Origin: Gnetum montanum
Lineage: Eukaryota; Streptophyta; Gnetopsida; Gnetales; Gnetaceae
Direction: 5' to 3'
Assembly (NCBI GenBank): GCA_015680685.1
Contig: MNCI01010443.1
Span: forward strand, 661,483-721,482
DNA length: 60,000 nucleotides
The number at the start of each line of letters is the position of its first letter. Within the stretch, counting starts at the first letter, position 1. Both the position numbers and the translations under genes were made by a program. This document shows, in pieces, positions 35,705-47,400 of the stretch. The notes under the pieces are model-generated. The model ran no database searches and was not told where the DNA came from. It saw only the letters and a program-made list of their open reading frames with translations.

Positions 35705-37252
35705 TATACCATCCAAAATCATCGGTCTCCGGCTGAAATGAAATAGAAACCTGGAGATCCCTGGACATGCACAGAAGACCCTACCTTCATTTGAGGGCAA
35801 GATGGAATTAACGAAGGTAGATTACCTTGAGTGGTCCGCATGCGAATTAAGCAAGGATTTCCCTGAACGTACATCGATATACTGTACGCTGGGTTATACG
35901 TAAATAGCGTAACTAATGTAAAATGAAGCGTAAACGTACAGGAACGTAAGCAATAAGCATGCAATAATGAACAAAAAACTGCGACAAATCTTAGCAAAAA
36001 AAATGTGATAATAGTATTTTGAAACTGAAAATTACAATGCACTGGTCTAACGCAGTTATGAATTTCACACAAGGAGGATGAAGAGCCCAGGTGGATGTGC
36101 AGGGATGATTGTGTGTTGGTTCAAACTGTGGGCACAACATGAAGGTTGTATGCTCAGTGTATAGGATTGACGTCCAGCGTACAGGTTTTTCTTTTTGTTC
36201 GTGTCTCTGGTTCTTTTTTGTCTCTGGTTTGCTAAAAATTGCCAACCACGGTCTTGTGAAAAATTGGGGTTTTTATATGAGTTTTGACATTAGACGTGGG
36301 TCTAAGAGGGGATGATTGGCCATCAAGTGCTAGACTTTCAGGTCAGGTGACCTGTGGTGCGTTGACCGAGCACGAACGAATGAAATTTTACAAGTGTACA
36401 TCACTAGTGTATACACGCCAGACGTATGACCTTGGCGTACAGACTTGATCAAAACAAAAGAAGTTGTTTGGCCTTTAGATTTGAATTTAGATGCCATGAG
36501 AATGTTGCATGTGGATGTTTAGCTTGGTTGACCTTGATCTGACATGGTTCTGGAGAGCTTTGATTGGTATACATTGTGCTACACACTGGTCGTACACCTT
36601 GTACATGCTGGGCATATACTCTGGGTGTACATGTTGTATCTGCTGGGCGTATACGCTGGGCACACACGTTGCATCTATTGGGTGTATATGCTGGACATGC
36701 AGGATATGCATGCTTAGCATATGAACTCCAAAATGCATGATGTCAACACCTGATGATTGCTCTATTCGTGTGAGTTGATGCTTTGTACAAAATCTTGCTC
36801 TGAAGTGCTATTTCCATGCCGTCTTCGGGGGTTGCATGCTGGGCGTATACGCCAATCATACATGCTGAGCATACATGTGAGGCATGTATGCTAGGTGTAT
36901 ATGCTGTGAATGTATGTTGGGCATATACGTTGGGCATATACGCTGTGAATGTATGCTGTGTGTATACGTTGGGCGTATATGCTGAGAATGCATACTTGGC
37001 CATATACGCCTAGCGTATACGCCGAGAATGCATACTTAGTGAGGAATAAGTATCTTGAGCTCTGAAGTTGCCATGTTTGATAGCATATGTCATCGTGGTC
37101 ATTTGCGGGTCCCAGGGAACTGCTCCTTGTTGAGTTTGACTCTACTTGAAGCTATCTGTGGGGCCCTCAAGCTTTAGTCATGCTGGGGAGCATCATGACT
37201 TAGCTAGATTCTTGTTGGAGAATTACTAAGCTCAAAAGTTTATGGTGTTTCA
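35705..37252 (-). repeat. Element A 5' LTR
   Basis: It pairs with 18651-20120; the + strand start is TATACC where the other copy has TGTATC. The copies differ by scattered transitions and several short indels. GCGTATACGC-type palindromes occupy about 36590-37025. Confidence 0.9.
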
Positions 37253-39046
37253 TCCACTACCTTCCCTAAGGTCCCAGGTAGGTCTCAAGCTCCTAACAAT
37301 CAGATTTTGGACACCAAACTAGTCATTTCTTACCTACACGCTAGCTCACACGCCCAGCGTATGACTTGAAACGTGACCTAAAATAGGCACTTCAGAGCAA
37401 GATTTTCCCAAGGCATTGACTCTTAGAGAGAGGAAAATTGTTAGGTATCATCATGGGCTCAAGAAAATCAAGTTTTGACCTTGAAATCATGCACTTGAAA
37501 GTTCACATGCTGAGCATGTACATCCTGCATGCCTAGCGTGTGGCACCAAGGACAAGGTCAAACAGGCAGTTTTAGGAAATTTTTTGGTGTGGGGTTGACC
37601 CTCAAGACATGGGCATCTATTCTACATCATAAAAGGCTTCAAAAAATTCCATTATGGGCATCAAAAGTATCATTTTTGGCCTCACATGCTGGCCTATACG
37701 CCTAGCATATACGCCCAACGTATAGCTAGCATGCACCTCAGAGATGAGCCAAAAACTTCATCGAAATGAAGTTAAAATCAGCTCCCAGATGACTTGGAGG
37801 ACCACCAAGACTCAAGGAGAAATGTAAATACCCCATCATACCAAATATGATTCCTAAATTTCAGTTTTCATGCTCACACTCTGGCCTATATGCCCAGCGT
37901 ATATGCCAAGTGTGTGGCCAGCATGCTTAACTTTAGGCCTCCCAAAACCCTACCAAATCAAGGCCAAATGAGCCCAAATTTGACAAGAAGCATCCTTAGG
38001 ACATTAGACATCCAGATACATGGTCAAAATTGGCTTAAAACATCAAAATATAGGACATAATATTTCCCTCTTAACCACCTACTGTCTAGCGTATGGAGCG
38101 TATACGCCTAGTGTATGAGGGTACAGAAACATACCAAATGCCCAAACTCACACGTTGGAAGCTCTATGGACATGCCAGGACACCCCGGAGCTCAAAGTAA
38201 CATGCTAAAGCTAGAAACAGGATGCCAGAGCTCAGATCTACAGGCTAGAAGCATGAAATTTATTGTACAACTATCATTCATTCATTTTTTGTGGGCATGA
38301 AAGTTCACACGTTGAGGATCTGCATGCCCAGTGTGTGAATTGGACAGTGTTCACAATGTACACTTGTAAAATTTTATTCTTTTGCACCAGTCAATGCCCC
38401 ACTTGTCACCAAATTCGTAAATTTCGCCTTCCATAGCCAATCATCCTACTCCAGATTCGAATTCCATGCTCTAAGATCATATAAAAACCCCAATTTTTGA
38501 CTAAATCAGGGTTCAGAGGGGGGAGTTCGAAAAGTTGGTCATTTTCACACATAGAGAATGGGAGAACAAAACTCACATGCTGGGCATACATCCTACATGC
38601 TGAGCATACAACATTCATGTTGTGCCTGCAGAAATTCCCAGTAGTTGTCATCACCCATCGTCATCAACTGGGGCTATATGTCTACCTTGTGTAGATACAC
38701 AACTGCATATAGATTAGTTCTATGTACACACTCTTTTTCAATACATTTGATACATTTGGCCAACTTTTGTTACATTTTACATCATTTTCTATGTTTATGC
38801 ACGTTTACATTTTCTGTACATTTCGTACTAGTTTACATTTAGTTGCAGTTTACGTATAACCCAACATGTTGTAGCAGCAAACATTGGGGAAGTCCTTGTT
38901 TGATCTGCGTGCAGATCATCCAAGGCACTCTGCCTTCGTCCATTTCTAGCTTACCCTCAAGTGGAGGCAGGGTCTGCTGTGCTTGTCTGTGAATATTTCG
39001 GTGCCCGTAACGTTCCAGCCTGGCACTGACGATTTCAGACAGTACA
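37253..39046 (+). repeat. Solo LTR S, right part
   Basis: This resumes S after element A and ends CAGTACA before CCACC. At 37290-38130 it holds four to five units of about 180-190 bases, each with a core such as GGCCTATACGCC, CAGCGTAT and GTGTGGCCAGCATGC (37330, 37504, 37684, 37875, 38085). The downstream part (38400-39046) matches the 3' part of the B LTR (for example CTTACCCTCAAGTGGAGGCA near 38950). Confidence 0.85.
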
Positions 39047-39051
39047 CCACC
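39047..39051. other. Right target duplication of solo LTR S (CCACC)
   Basis: It is identical to 18314-18318. Confidence 0.8.
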
Positions 39052-39429
39052 AAGTATTTGACAAAATGTTTTCTTTACCAAGTGCTTATGGAAATGTATT
39101 TGGTCTGAGAGTTCATTTTTTTGGGAGGGAGTTAGAAAAATTCATAGTGTGGAACTATGCTCTCTACTAAGGTAGTCCAAAGTTAAAATTTTTTTGCAAT
39201 TTTTGGACTATGCTCTCCACTGAAACAGCCTAGAGTTAGAAAATTTTTTCCAAAATTTTGTAAACTATGCATGATGCTAAATTTTCAAAATGTAATGCTA
39301 ATCCTATGAAAACATGCTATACCCCAATGAGTACCAAGTGCGTCAAATGAGTTAATTGACATCCTATACTTGTGGGGCCCTAGAATGTATTGCCAAAATT
39401 AAAATTTTTTTATTAATGCATGTTGTATA
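39052..39429. other. Degenerate element E sequence, right of S
   Basis: GGAACTATGCTCTCTACT and GGACTATGCTCTCCACTG (39150-39220) carry the E core, so this was contiguous with 16870-18313 before S arrived. GTATA at 39425-39429 would be the left target duplication of C. Confidence 0.5.
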
Positions 39430-41514
39430 TGTACTATCCGAAATCGTCGATGTAAGGCTAGAGGAAAAACAAATGCTAAAAGATCTCCAGAGAGATACAA
39501 CTAACCCTACCTTTGCATGAGGGTAAGTTGGAAAAATGAAGGAAGAGTACCTTGGATGGTCTGCACATAAATCAACCAAGGACATCCCAAAGCATAAGCT
39601 ATGGCTTGTGCTGGGGTTATCATAACAAACGTAACACGAATATGTGAATGGAGCATAGATGTAACATAAGAACGGACTAGAATGATGCAAGTGTAAAATA
39701 ATGAACTAGAATAATGGAAACAACGCAATGAACCAGAATAATGTAAACAACACAATGAACCAGAATAATGCAAATAGTGTAATGGAAGGAAAAAGATTGT
39801 ATTGTATTGATTTAGAATATAAAGTGCATGGGTCAAAATGCAATTGCGTGTGTAGATGGCAGGTCAAGCGTCAAGCCCCGGGATGAATGATGAAGCATTT
39901 GCATATGCTCAAGTGCTAGGGATCGCATGAGCTCGAGCGTCCAAGGTTGCTAGTTAATGCTCTTTAGGTCATCCTTTTTGAAAAATTGCCAACCCTGTTT
40001 ATGTCAATGAACATGGTATTTATACATTTTTCTAGGCTCGGGAGTAGGATTCATCAATGAGGTCACGCGTGACAAGTGTACATGGGTAGACTATGTTCTA
40101 GACTAGATACACTGTATCTTAAAATTTGTTTTAGTTTGTATAAGCTAGCTTACGCTCATAGAAACATGTACAATCTATAGCATAAGAGCTTGACCAGCTC
40201 AAAAATGTGAAAAATTTACAATGCCTAATAATGTACAACAAGAGCATTTGCCTCTGGCTCGCTTGAAATTTTTGAATCTATAGACTAACTATTGCTAAAA
40301 ATGTTTTTGCCTCACCAAGGTCACTAGTGTGTGTTGATCTTATCCTGGCATGCCCTCAACACATGTTTGAAATGCTTTTGCTTGGTCGTGACTAGTGCTC
40401 ACGTTGGACTCATGTTGCCAGTGTGACCTCAGCGTGACCTTAACGTGACCTGGGAATGAGTAAGCTGGGATGGTACATTTCACACCAAATATTGATTTTT
40501 TGAGACCTATATTTCAAGTGTAACTACTACATGCCCTTGGGGATGACTTGCAAGCTAAGTCTGAGCCTGTTTGTGCCTTGATCTAGGTCATTTTGGGAAA
40601 CTCATGCTGGGCTCATGCTATCAGCATGAGCTAGGCGTGACTCTAGCATGGCCTCAGTGTGAGTGCTGAAAATGGTGTACTTTCAGGCTTGAAATCAAAA
40701 TTATGAGGGCTCGGACCTAGAGAAATCATTAGTGGACCTTTTGGGTGACTTTTACCTTCAAAATCAAACCATTTTGATGCTATTTTGGGGATTTTTTGGG
40801 TACTCATGCTGGACTCACGCAGCCACCATGACCTGGGCATGAGTGACTAAAATCGCATGTTTTTGAACCTAAAAACTAGGATTCTGGATGCTTGGTCTTG
40901 AGGTATTCATTAGTGGACCTCAAGGGGGCCTTGTACCTTCAAAATTAGACCATTTGAACATTTTTTAAGTGTGTTTTAAGTTACTCACGCTGGACTCATG
41001 CTGCCAGCGTGACTTGGGAGTGAGCGATGAAAATGAACATTTTTGGAGCTGAAATCTAAAGTTCTAAAGGCCAAAACTTAGATAAATCATTAATGGACCT
41101 TGAGGATGAATTGTATCCTCAAAATAAAACCATTTTGATGCTATTTTGGGGTTGTTTTAAGTTACTCACGCTGGACTCACACTGCCAGTGTGACCTGGGC
41201 ATGACCTTAGCGTGAGTAGCAAGATTTGTGCGATTTTGACTTGAAATCTTGGATTTTGGATGCTGAAACTTGGAGTAGTCATCAGTGGGCCCCAAGGGGA
41301 CCTTTCTCATTCAATTTAGGACCATTTTTACCTGATTTGAAAGCTATCAGGGTTGGTCATGTTGAGGGCAGGCTAGCTTAACAGCATGAGCAAGCTGGCT
41401 TGACCAAGCTGGGTGTGAGTTCCATGCCTTAGTCAAGTTTTTCCTCCTGAATGAAAAAAAGGGCTTGAGTCATTCTTGTTTGAAAGTTTTAAGATAAAAT
41501 TTTGTGGAGTTTCA
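39430..41514 (-). repeat. Element C 3' LTR
   Basis: It starts TGTACTATCCGAAATC and ends GAGTTTCA, followed by the polypurine tract on its right, so the orientation is - strand. The 5' partner lies beyond the window. The order of blocks is the reverse of that in B and S. Confidence 0.85.
40380..41320 (-). repeat. ~180-bp tandem array inside C LTR
   Basis: The anchor CAAAATCAAACCATTTTGAT recurs at about 40758, 40938, 41117 and 41308 (periods 180, 179 and 191). Each unit has the core TCACGCTGGACTCACGCTG followed by CCAGCGTGA, which is self-complementary. Confidence 0.9.
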
Positions 41515-41590
41515 TTGGACCTTATTTGTTGATGTCTGGAGGAATCCATCCAAGAGGTGTCGACAAAGAAGTACAAAACGCCGTGAACAA
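41505..41590 (-). promoter_or_regulatory. Polypurine tract and inverted repeat (C)
   Basis: On the - strand CATCAACAAATAAGGTCCAA precedes the LTR; its G-run is partly lost. TTTGTTGATG pairs with TGTCGACAAA (41558-41567). The outer arms GTGGAGTTT and AAACGCCGTG retain partial complementarity. Confidence 0.7.
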
Positions 41591-41599
41591 CCAAGTATC

Positions 41600-42660
41600 A
41601 AGCATTGTCCGTTGGCCCTTGGCTGGATGTCATCGCACCGTTTTCAAAAGTACATTGGATTGAGGGGAATTTAGTTTAGACAAAGAAGGTTGTAACTAGG
41701 GGGATTAGGGATTGATCAAAGGATGTCATTTTTTTAACTGTGGAAGAGGTATGCTCTCATGCGAACGATCTAGTTTTTTTGTCCTTGTCAATAGCTAATG
41801 TATAGCAGACTTGGAGCCAAGGCATGGGAGATGTGTTCTTTGGAGAAACGGGACCCTTGTGTCATGTTTAAGGGATCCCGTTGTAAATAGCCAAAGCCAT
41901 GCAATGATGTGCAACATGATCATTTGAGACACGAGTATTTTTTCAAAGACAATTGCCTTCTCGCCTAGGGCTTGTATGAGAAGAACCAATGGTCTTTAGT
42001 CTATGATGTCAACGGGGTCATGAAGACCTTTTCTAGGCATTTCGCTCTTTGACATTATTTTTTTTCTTTTTTTGGTATTTCTATTTTATTTTATTTTTTA
42101 TTTTTATTTTTATTTTTTAGAAGAGGTTGCTTTTTGTGCCGTACTGATGCTCACATGCTTATGTTTGTATCATGTGCTATGCATTGTGTTTTGCGTTGCA
42201 ATTTCTTAGAGAATTACAGTGTGTGACAGTGTATCAAGAGCTTCGGGTGAGTAGGATACAATGTATCCAGGGGATGCAATTGAGCAAGATAAGGGGGCAT
42301 GGTGGGGAATAGGGAATGTATCAGGGGTCAAGGATGTACTTATGAATGGATTGATTAACTCGGTTGCGTGCGTTAGGAAGAATGTGATACCCTGTCGCCA
42401 TGGTGAAGTGCATCTATGCATGAACCCCTCAAGCGTGTCATCCTACAAACACAACTCTAAGAAGACAAGAAAAACACAAATGATTCAGTTTGCTAAACAC
42501 TTTAAACTTGAATGTAGCCGATGGAGTGGTGCCATCATGAGGAGTTTCAAGGCAAACAAAATCTTGAATAGCATTAGTTTCATCCAGGTCTATGTGACAA
42601 ATTAGGCGGTAGGTTTTTAGTGAGCATGTATAGCCAACTACAGTAGCATGTCTTTTCAAA
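41600..42660 (-). other. Conserved non-coding 3' spacer of element C
   Basis: Matches A 20200-21190 and B 6480-7500: GGCTGGATGTCATCGCACCG near 41621, TGTTCTTTGGAGAAACGGGA near 41833, ACAACTCTAAGAAGACAAGA near 42450. It includes a T-rich tract (42055-42120). No preserved coding frame. Confidence 0.6.
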
Positions 42661-42679
42661 TAACACCAGGTTGTTGATG

Positions 42680-43240
42680 ACATCACCAGTTTATAGTCTT
42701 AGTGGACTGTTGCGGGTTAGTTTCACGTTGTAACCCCTTGGACGGTGCCAGTTTAGCATCGTAGTGGATGGTGAAGTGCCAGTTTATAGTCGTAGCGGAC
42801 TAGAAAGAGGCAAGCTAGTTTATAGTCTTGGTGGAATCTGGTGGAGAAGCATGGTAGTTTAGTGTCATACTAGACAAAGCTCTATGGTGTCAATTTACTG
42901 TCATGATGCCAGGACGTTCTGTCTTGCTAGTTTTAAGTCATAGCTCCAGGACTTTTCTATGGTATCAATTTTAGGTCATGATGCCAGGACTGTCTGTGCT
43001 AGTTTATAATCATAGCAGACTATCTGTGCTTACCTTGCTTGTTTAAGGTATGATGCTGCATGCATGGTCATGTTGTGTGTCTGTAAGATCCTACAAAAAT
43101 CAACTAGGAAGAAAACAACATCAAGTGACACTTGCTGTACATAGAGTTAGAATGTATGAATGAAAGAAAAGAAATGCAAAAATTGATAGTTTTAGACCAT
43201 TCTGGGTTGTAAGCTAGTTTAAGGCCTTTTCGGGCCATGT
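42680..43240 (-). repeat. TTAAACT and TTTAAGGCC arrays of element C
   Basis: AGTTTATAGTC(T/G)TAGTGGACTG, AGTTTAGCATCGTAGTGGATG and GATGCCAGGAC units occupy 42680-43025. AGTTTTAGACCATTCTGGG and AGTTTAAGGCCTTTTCGGGCC follow at 43188-43240. The two array types that flank pol in A lie here within 170 bases of each other, with nothing coding between. Confidence 0.8.
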
Positions 43241-43385
43241 GTTTTTTGTGGTTTTATGTTTTTCAAATACAATGTGTAAACTAAGTTGACAAATGTGTAA
43301 ACAAATAAAAATGTATGATCTAAGTGAGTGGGAAAAATGTAAACGCATAAGCTAGTGCAATGTAAAAAAAGTCAAAAATGCATGT
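43241..43385. other. AT-rich spacer, no feature seen
   Basis: A-rich sequence between the array and the protease tail of C. Confidence 0.4.
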
Positions 43386-43558
43386 CAAAGGGGTAGGTAG
43401 AAGGTAGGCAAGCATCTAGTACATTTTCAGCCAAGGAAGAATCTTGGTCATGCAGTTGCTTCCTAACTAGGCATGGATTAGGGAGCATGCAAGGTTTAGG
43501 ATCCTCTGGGGGGCTGTCGGCTTCAACCACTCGTTCGGGTGTGTTAGCCTTAGGCGTT
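43386..43558 (-). pseudogene. C-terminal tail of element C protease, cut off by element D
   Basis: On the - strand it reads NTPERVVEADSPPEDPKPCM, then LPNPCLVRKQLHDQDSSLAE, ending near 43386. It aligns with the tail of the B protease (MSERVAKTISLPPEPKSKM, LPKPHLVRRQPHDQ). The upstream part of the same frame ends at 56687, on the other side of element D. Confidence 0.85.
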
Positions 43559-43563
43559 ACGTT
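43559..43563. other. Left target duplication of element D (ACGTT)
   Basis: ACGTT directly before TGTAACG; it is repeated at 56682-56686. Confidence 0.9.
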
Positions 43564-45296
43564 TGTAACGACAGAAAATGTCGGCAGCTGGAAATACCAA
43601 CCGCTATTCCGGCGTACACAGTTTTAGCCACGGATCCGCGCGAGGGCTAAGCTGGAAAAACGAATCCGCAGCGCCCTGAACGGTCTTGTCGATCATACAG
43701 GGACTTACGGGTCAGTAAAAGCGGTGACGATTACGGATTTTTGCGTGACGTGATTTGTTGCGAGAGATCGTAAAACGGGGAGACAACGACGTAGATAGAT
43801 CGTTATGAAGATATCGCTAAAACGCCGGAAAGATGCTAATCGGGAGAGAAAAACGTATACTTCGCAAAGATCAAAGATCTATGTTTCAGTGCTGGATCAG
43901 ATATATGCTTCCGTGTATATTACGTTACAATCGGAGAAAACCCCCAACAACTGGATACAAAATGAGTGCAAAACAACAAGAAAACTGTGTGGACAGAAAT
44001 CTGATCTACCTTGTAGACCCAAAGCCTAGGTGCAGGAATGGTCAAGCTCTGAAGTCTGTCGATCTTTTGAATGATAGAACCTGCTAACTGGGCGAGACGA
44101 CTCTGCAAATCCTGTTCTGCTTCTTTGCTTCGGGTAGATCTGCTGCTAAGACTCAGGCGTGCTGTGTTCTGTTTCTGCTACAAGATCATGTTTGCAGCGG
44201 TTACCAAAAGGTTGCTCTCGTTTCTCTACTCAAGGCGATAAATGTTCCCTTGCTCAGAAAATGCTCTTGTCCTCTTGATCTGTTGTCAACCAAAAGCGAT
44301 CAGTGCTCTAGTGCTCTGGTTTGTCAACTTGCCAACTTGCTCTTGTCTCCTCCAAATTTTCCCCCTTTGTGTATTTGTCAGGTGGGGTATTTATAGGCCG
44401 TGACACGTGCAACCCTGATGATGTGGGTCCGAATGTCGCGGATCCTGTTGGCGCGATTCTTTTAAGTCGAACTGCGACTACGCACAACATGCTCATCGAA
44501 CTGCGACTACGCACAACACGCTCGTTTGCGTGCTGTGCGTGTAAAGAGCAGGCCCATGGGCGTATCTCGGCTGTGTTTGCGCTCATTCGCTTTGTGTTGC
44601 GTGTATGAACGCACTGACGCAAAAACAATGAGTTCAAGATCGTTTTACGCTCATCATGCAGCTGTGCGTGGCAAAGCGTAAATACGACGCACGCTCACCA
44701 CGCAGCCGCGCGTGGTGAAGCGTAAATGTAATATACGCTTACTACGCAGCCATGCGTGGTGAAACGTAAACCAAGTCTTAACTTACGTTCATCACACCAC
44801 TGCGCGTGATAAAGCGTAAAATGCATAACTTACGCTTACCACGCAGCAGCGCGTGGTGGAGCGTAAGGAGCGTGCAACTTTGAATCATGACCCACGCACT
44901 GGTACGCACCACTGCGTAACGAGCGTATAGGCCACTTATGTTATGCGCCGCAAGAAAAAGTGCCAACTCTTCGTACCTTTCTGGATTTTGCCCTCAACTG
45001 TTTCGGAGCTTATTACGCTCATCATGCTACCGCGCATGATAGAGCGTAAACTTGTCCTTGAACAAATTCGCTTTTAGCCGTCTTGGAGCCTATTACGCTC
45101 ATAACGCTGCCGTGCGTGATAGAGCGTAAACTTGTCAGTAGCCAAATTTATCTTTAATTGTCTTGGAGCCTATTACGCTCATCACGCTGCCGTGCGTGAT
45201 AGAGCGTAAACTCGTCCTTAGAAAAATTCGAGGCGCGTTCCTGCTCAAATTACGAATCTTCGCCTGAGGCCGACCCGTAATTTTCACGGTGTTTCA
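43564..45296 (-). repeat. Element D 3' LTR
   Basis: Begins TGTAACGACAG and ends CACGGTGTTTCA; pairs with 54950-56681. GGTATTTATAGG near 44386 is a TATA-like motif on the + strand. The duplicated block GAACTGCGACTACGCACAAC occurs twice at 44468-44518. Confidence 0.95.
44637..45215. repeat. Palindromic hairpin array in D 3' LTR
   Basis: At least eight 36-42 base palindromes start near 44645, 44692, 44733, 44783, 44830, 45013, 45092 and 45173. Typical arms are TTACGCTCATCACGC and GCGTGATAGAGCGTAA around a 3-5 base centre. Several units carry changes in one arm that keep pairing. Confidence 0.9.
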
Positions 45297-45364
45297 ATGG
45301 CCCCTCTTTGTTGACGGTTAGAGGGCTTACCCGAAAAAACGTCGACAAAGAATGCGAAACACCG
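45287..45364 (-). promoter_or_regulatory. Polypurine tract inside extended inverted repeat (D)
   Basis: The - strand reads GTCAACAAAGAGGGGCCAT before the LTR. Outer arms CGGTGTTTC (45287-45295) and GAAACACCG (45356-45364) pair perfectly. Inner arms CTTTGTTGACG (45306-45316) and CGTCGACAAAG (45340-45350) pair with one G-U. Confidence 0.9.
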
Positions 45365-46344
45365 GATTGGTAGAAGCAAGAACAACGTGCATCCATGACT
45401 ACTCATGCGCGGCTCTGTTTTCGTAAAAGGAAGGTTGGCGAGTATGAGAGGAAGAGTGCAACTGGAAACAGGTTTGGGGAAGATGCAAACGGTGTTTTTA
45501 TTTATGTTAACAGGAATGCTTTCAGACGAGCGTTGCGAATCAATCTGAGATATCTCTGTTACAATTGCAGCAGGAATGCGTACAGAAGGAGCATTACGCA
45601 TCACTTTCTGCGATGTCTCTGCTAGCGTGAGTGTGGAAAATGAGGATTTGCGTATATGAATGCTACGTATGGGAATTGGGTGGTGGGGAAGAAGGAAACA
45701 AGGATCAAGGGTAGACGCGTGTCGGGAAGAAATGTGCAAAGCTGAGTGGGTGGGCAAACCTGGGCAGCCATTTCAACACGCTGTTGTACTTCGCCGCTCA
45801 GATGAACACACCTTTGAACGACATCCTCGAATTTAAGCAGCTTGCAACCACAAAAGAAAACAGAGGATGCCATTGCTTATGGAGAAAAGACGGAGTTCTT
45901 GGAACCCATGCTTTCTGATGTTAGCCGGAGCAAACGAACTGCAAACGTCGAGCTGGAGCACTTGGGCAGAGCAGCCAATCCTGATGATTCGGCGCTGCAT
46001 ACCTTCGACAAAAGGCATCAGATGCAGTGCAGCTCACTGGTTGCATCGGGAGCCGACCAGATGAATTTGTGAAGCCGGCGCCCGATAGCAATGATTGGCG
46101 AAGACTCCTGGGGCCGTGACCAACGAGGATTTCGTTGGGGCTCCCGCTAACGAGGCTAAAGTCCCAGAGCTACTTCCGCCGCGGCGGACGCGGTGGCGGC
46201 ATCTCCGAGGGATCAGTAAGATGCCTCTGTGACTGTCCGAGGAATCAGTAAGATGCCGGAGGGTGGGGACGCCGGAACTGTCTCAGCGTCCCACCCGGTC
46301 GGCCGTGCAGCTGTATCGGAGATGATCACGCTCGCTTGATGTGC
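45365..46344. other. GC-richer spacer of D, not shared with A, B or C
   Basis: It replaces the 1-kb spacer found in A, B and C. The part from about 45830 to 46330 is notably GC-rich (for example TTCCGCCGCGGCGGACGCGG near 46178), and AGGGATCAGTAAGATGCC-like sequence is repeated at 46210 and 46245. Open frames exist on both strands (45842-46072 +, 45622-45873 -), but none has a recognisable domain. It could be captured host DNA. Confidence 0.4.
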
Positions 46345-46815
46345 CTGAGTCCCAGTTTTGAGTCCTGGTAGACTACTGTTACTGATTTTAAGTCTCAGCG
46401 GACCATGGTCCCATTTTAAAGTCCGAGCGGACTGAGAAGCGCTAGTTTTACGTCGTAGCGGACGGTGGTAAGGCTGGTTTATGGTCTCAGCAAACCGTGC
46501 TGTGGATGTCAGTTTCATGTCATGACCCAGGGACAAATCTGTGCTGATTTTACGTCTCAGCAGACGGCTACTTACCTGTGCCAGTTTAGCGTCGTGGCGG
46601 ACGTGTGTAAAAGGTGCCAGTTTTTCGTCTTGGCGGACCTGTACAACATTGCCAGTTTTACGTCGTAGCAGACGATAACCACTTGCCAGTTTAGCGTCGT
46701 GGCGGACGCGTAGTGCCAGTTTAACGTCGTAGCGGACGTTTGATGCCAGTTTAACGTCGTAGCGGACGATTGATGCCAGTTTAACGTCATAGCGGACGAT
46801 TACCGTCATACCTGC
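46345..46815 (-). repeat. TTAAACT-type array after integrase (D)
   Basis: About twelve units of 28-45 bases with the core CCAGTTTAACGTCGTAGCGGACG; the last three (46685-46795) are nearly identical. The - strand is open across most of it (46824-46213), encoding VRYDVKLA-type repeats. Confidence 0.9.
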
Positions 46816-46839
46816 TGTTGACACTATCGTTGCTGCTAG

Positions 46840-47400
46840 ATGAAGTACCGCTTTAGATACACATGATTCAAAGGATTTGCTAACTCGTTGCCGTTGACGT
46901 CTGCCAATTTGAATGCTCCGTTGCTGTATGCATCGGTTACCAAAAAAGGGCCTTCCTAGTTTGCAGAGAACTTGCCTACTGGTTCGCGCACAGCCTTGAG
47001 AACCAAGTCTCCTTTCTTGATCGGACGCTGCTAAAGGTTGTGATGATGCTTTTGTCTCTGTTTGTCCTGATATTTCTCAATTGCCTCAAGAGCCTGTATC
47101 TGCTTCTCTTCCAATGACTCCAAGTCCATTATTCGAGCCTCGGTGTGTTGAGTCTCATTTATAATGGTGGAGAGGACCATTCTCAGAGAAGGAATTTGCA
47201 ACTCCAGAGGTAGCACCGCCTCAGATCCGTAAACTAGGCTATAGGGCGTACTGCCTGTAGCTGTTCTACAGGTAGTACGATATGCCCATAGCACGTAGAG
47301 GATCTGCTCATGCCACCGCCTTTTGTTGCCGTCGAGCATTTTCTTGAGTAAATTGATTATTATCTTGTTTGATGCTTCAGCTTGACCATTTGCCTGCGGT
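46840..47400 (-). pseudogene. Integrase C-terminal fragment of element D
   Basis: On the - strand from about 47400 it reads PQANGQAEASNKIIINLLKK, including the third catalytic residue (Glu of NGQAEA), then RRWHEQILYVLWAYRTTCRT (about 47310-47253) and KLADVNGNELANPLNHVYL near 46880. It aligns throughout with A (22160-21640). Everything before this motif (zinc region, both catalytic Asp residues) and all RT/RNase H is gone. The break lies at about 47395-47410, directly beside the antisense gene. It cannot function as an integrase. Confidence 0.9.

Larger units (their letters stand above)
18651..37252 (-). mobile_element. Element A: full-module Tat-like LTR retrotransposon
   Basis: This 18.6-kb element on the - strand is bounded by LTRs at 18651-20120 and 35705-37252. 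In element order it contains primer binding site, repeat-rich leader, gag, protease, TTTAAGGCC array, an antisense multi-exon gene, a second array, RT, RNase H, second RNase H remnant, integrase, a third array, conserved spacer and polypurine tract. It is inserted in solo LTR S. Flanks CCCAT (18646-18650) and TCCAC (37253-37257) differ by two C/T changes, compatible with a decayed CCCAC duplication. Every coding module is damaged, so this copy cannot move by itself. Confidence 0.85.

Noticed and set aside
44637-45215. CRISPR-like regular palindromic repeats
   Set aside because: Repeats are imperfect, spacers are not uniform and the same array occurs in both LTRs of a plant retrotransposon; there are no cas genes.
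46213-46824. A 203-residue - strand protein in the D array
   Set aside because: Its sequence is mostly translated minisatellite, and it lies beyond the integrase end.
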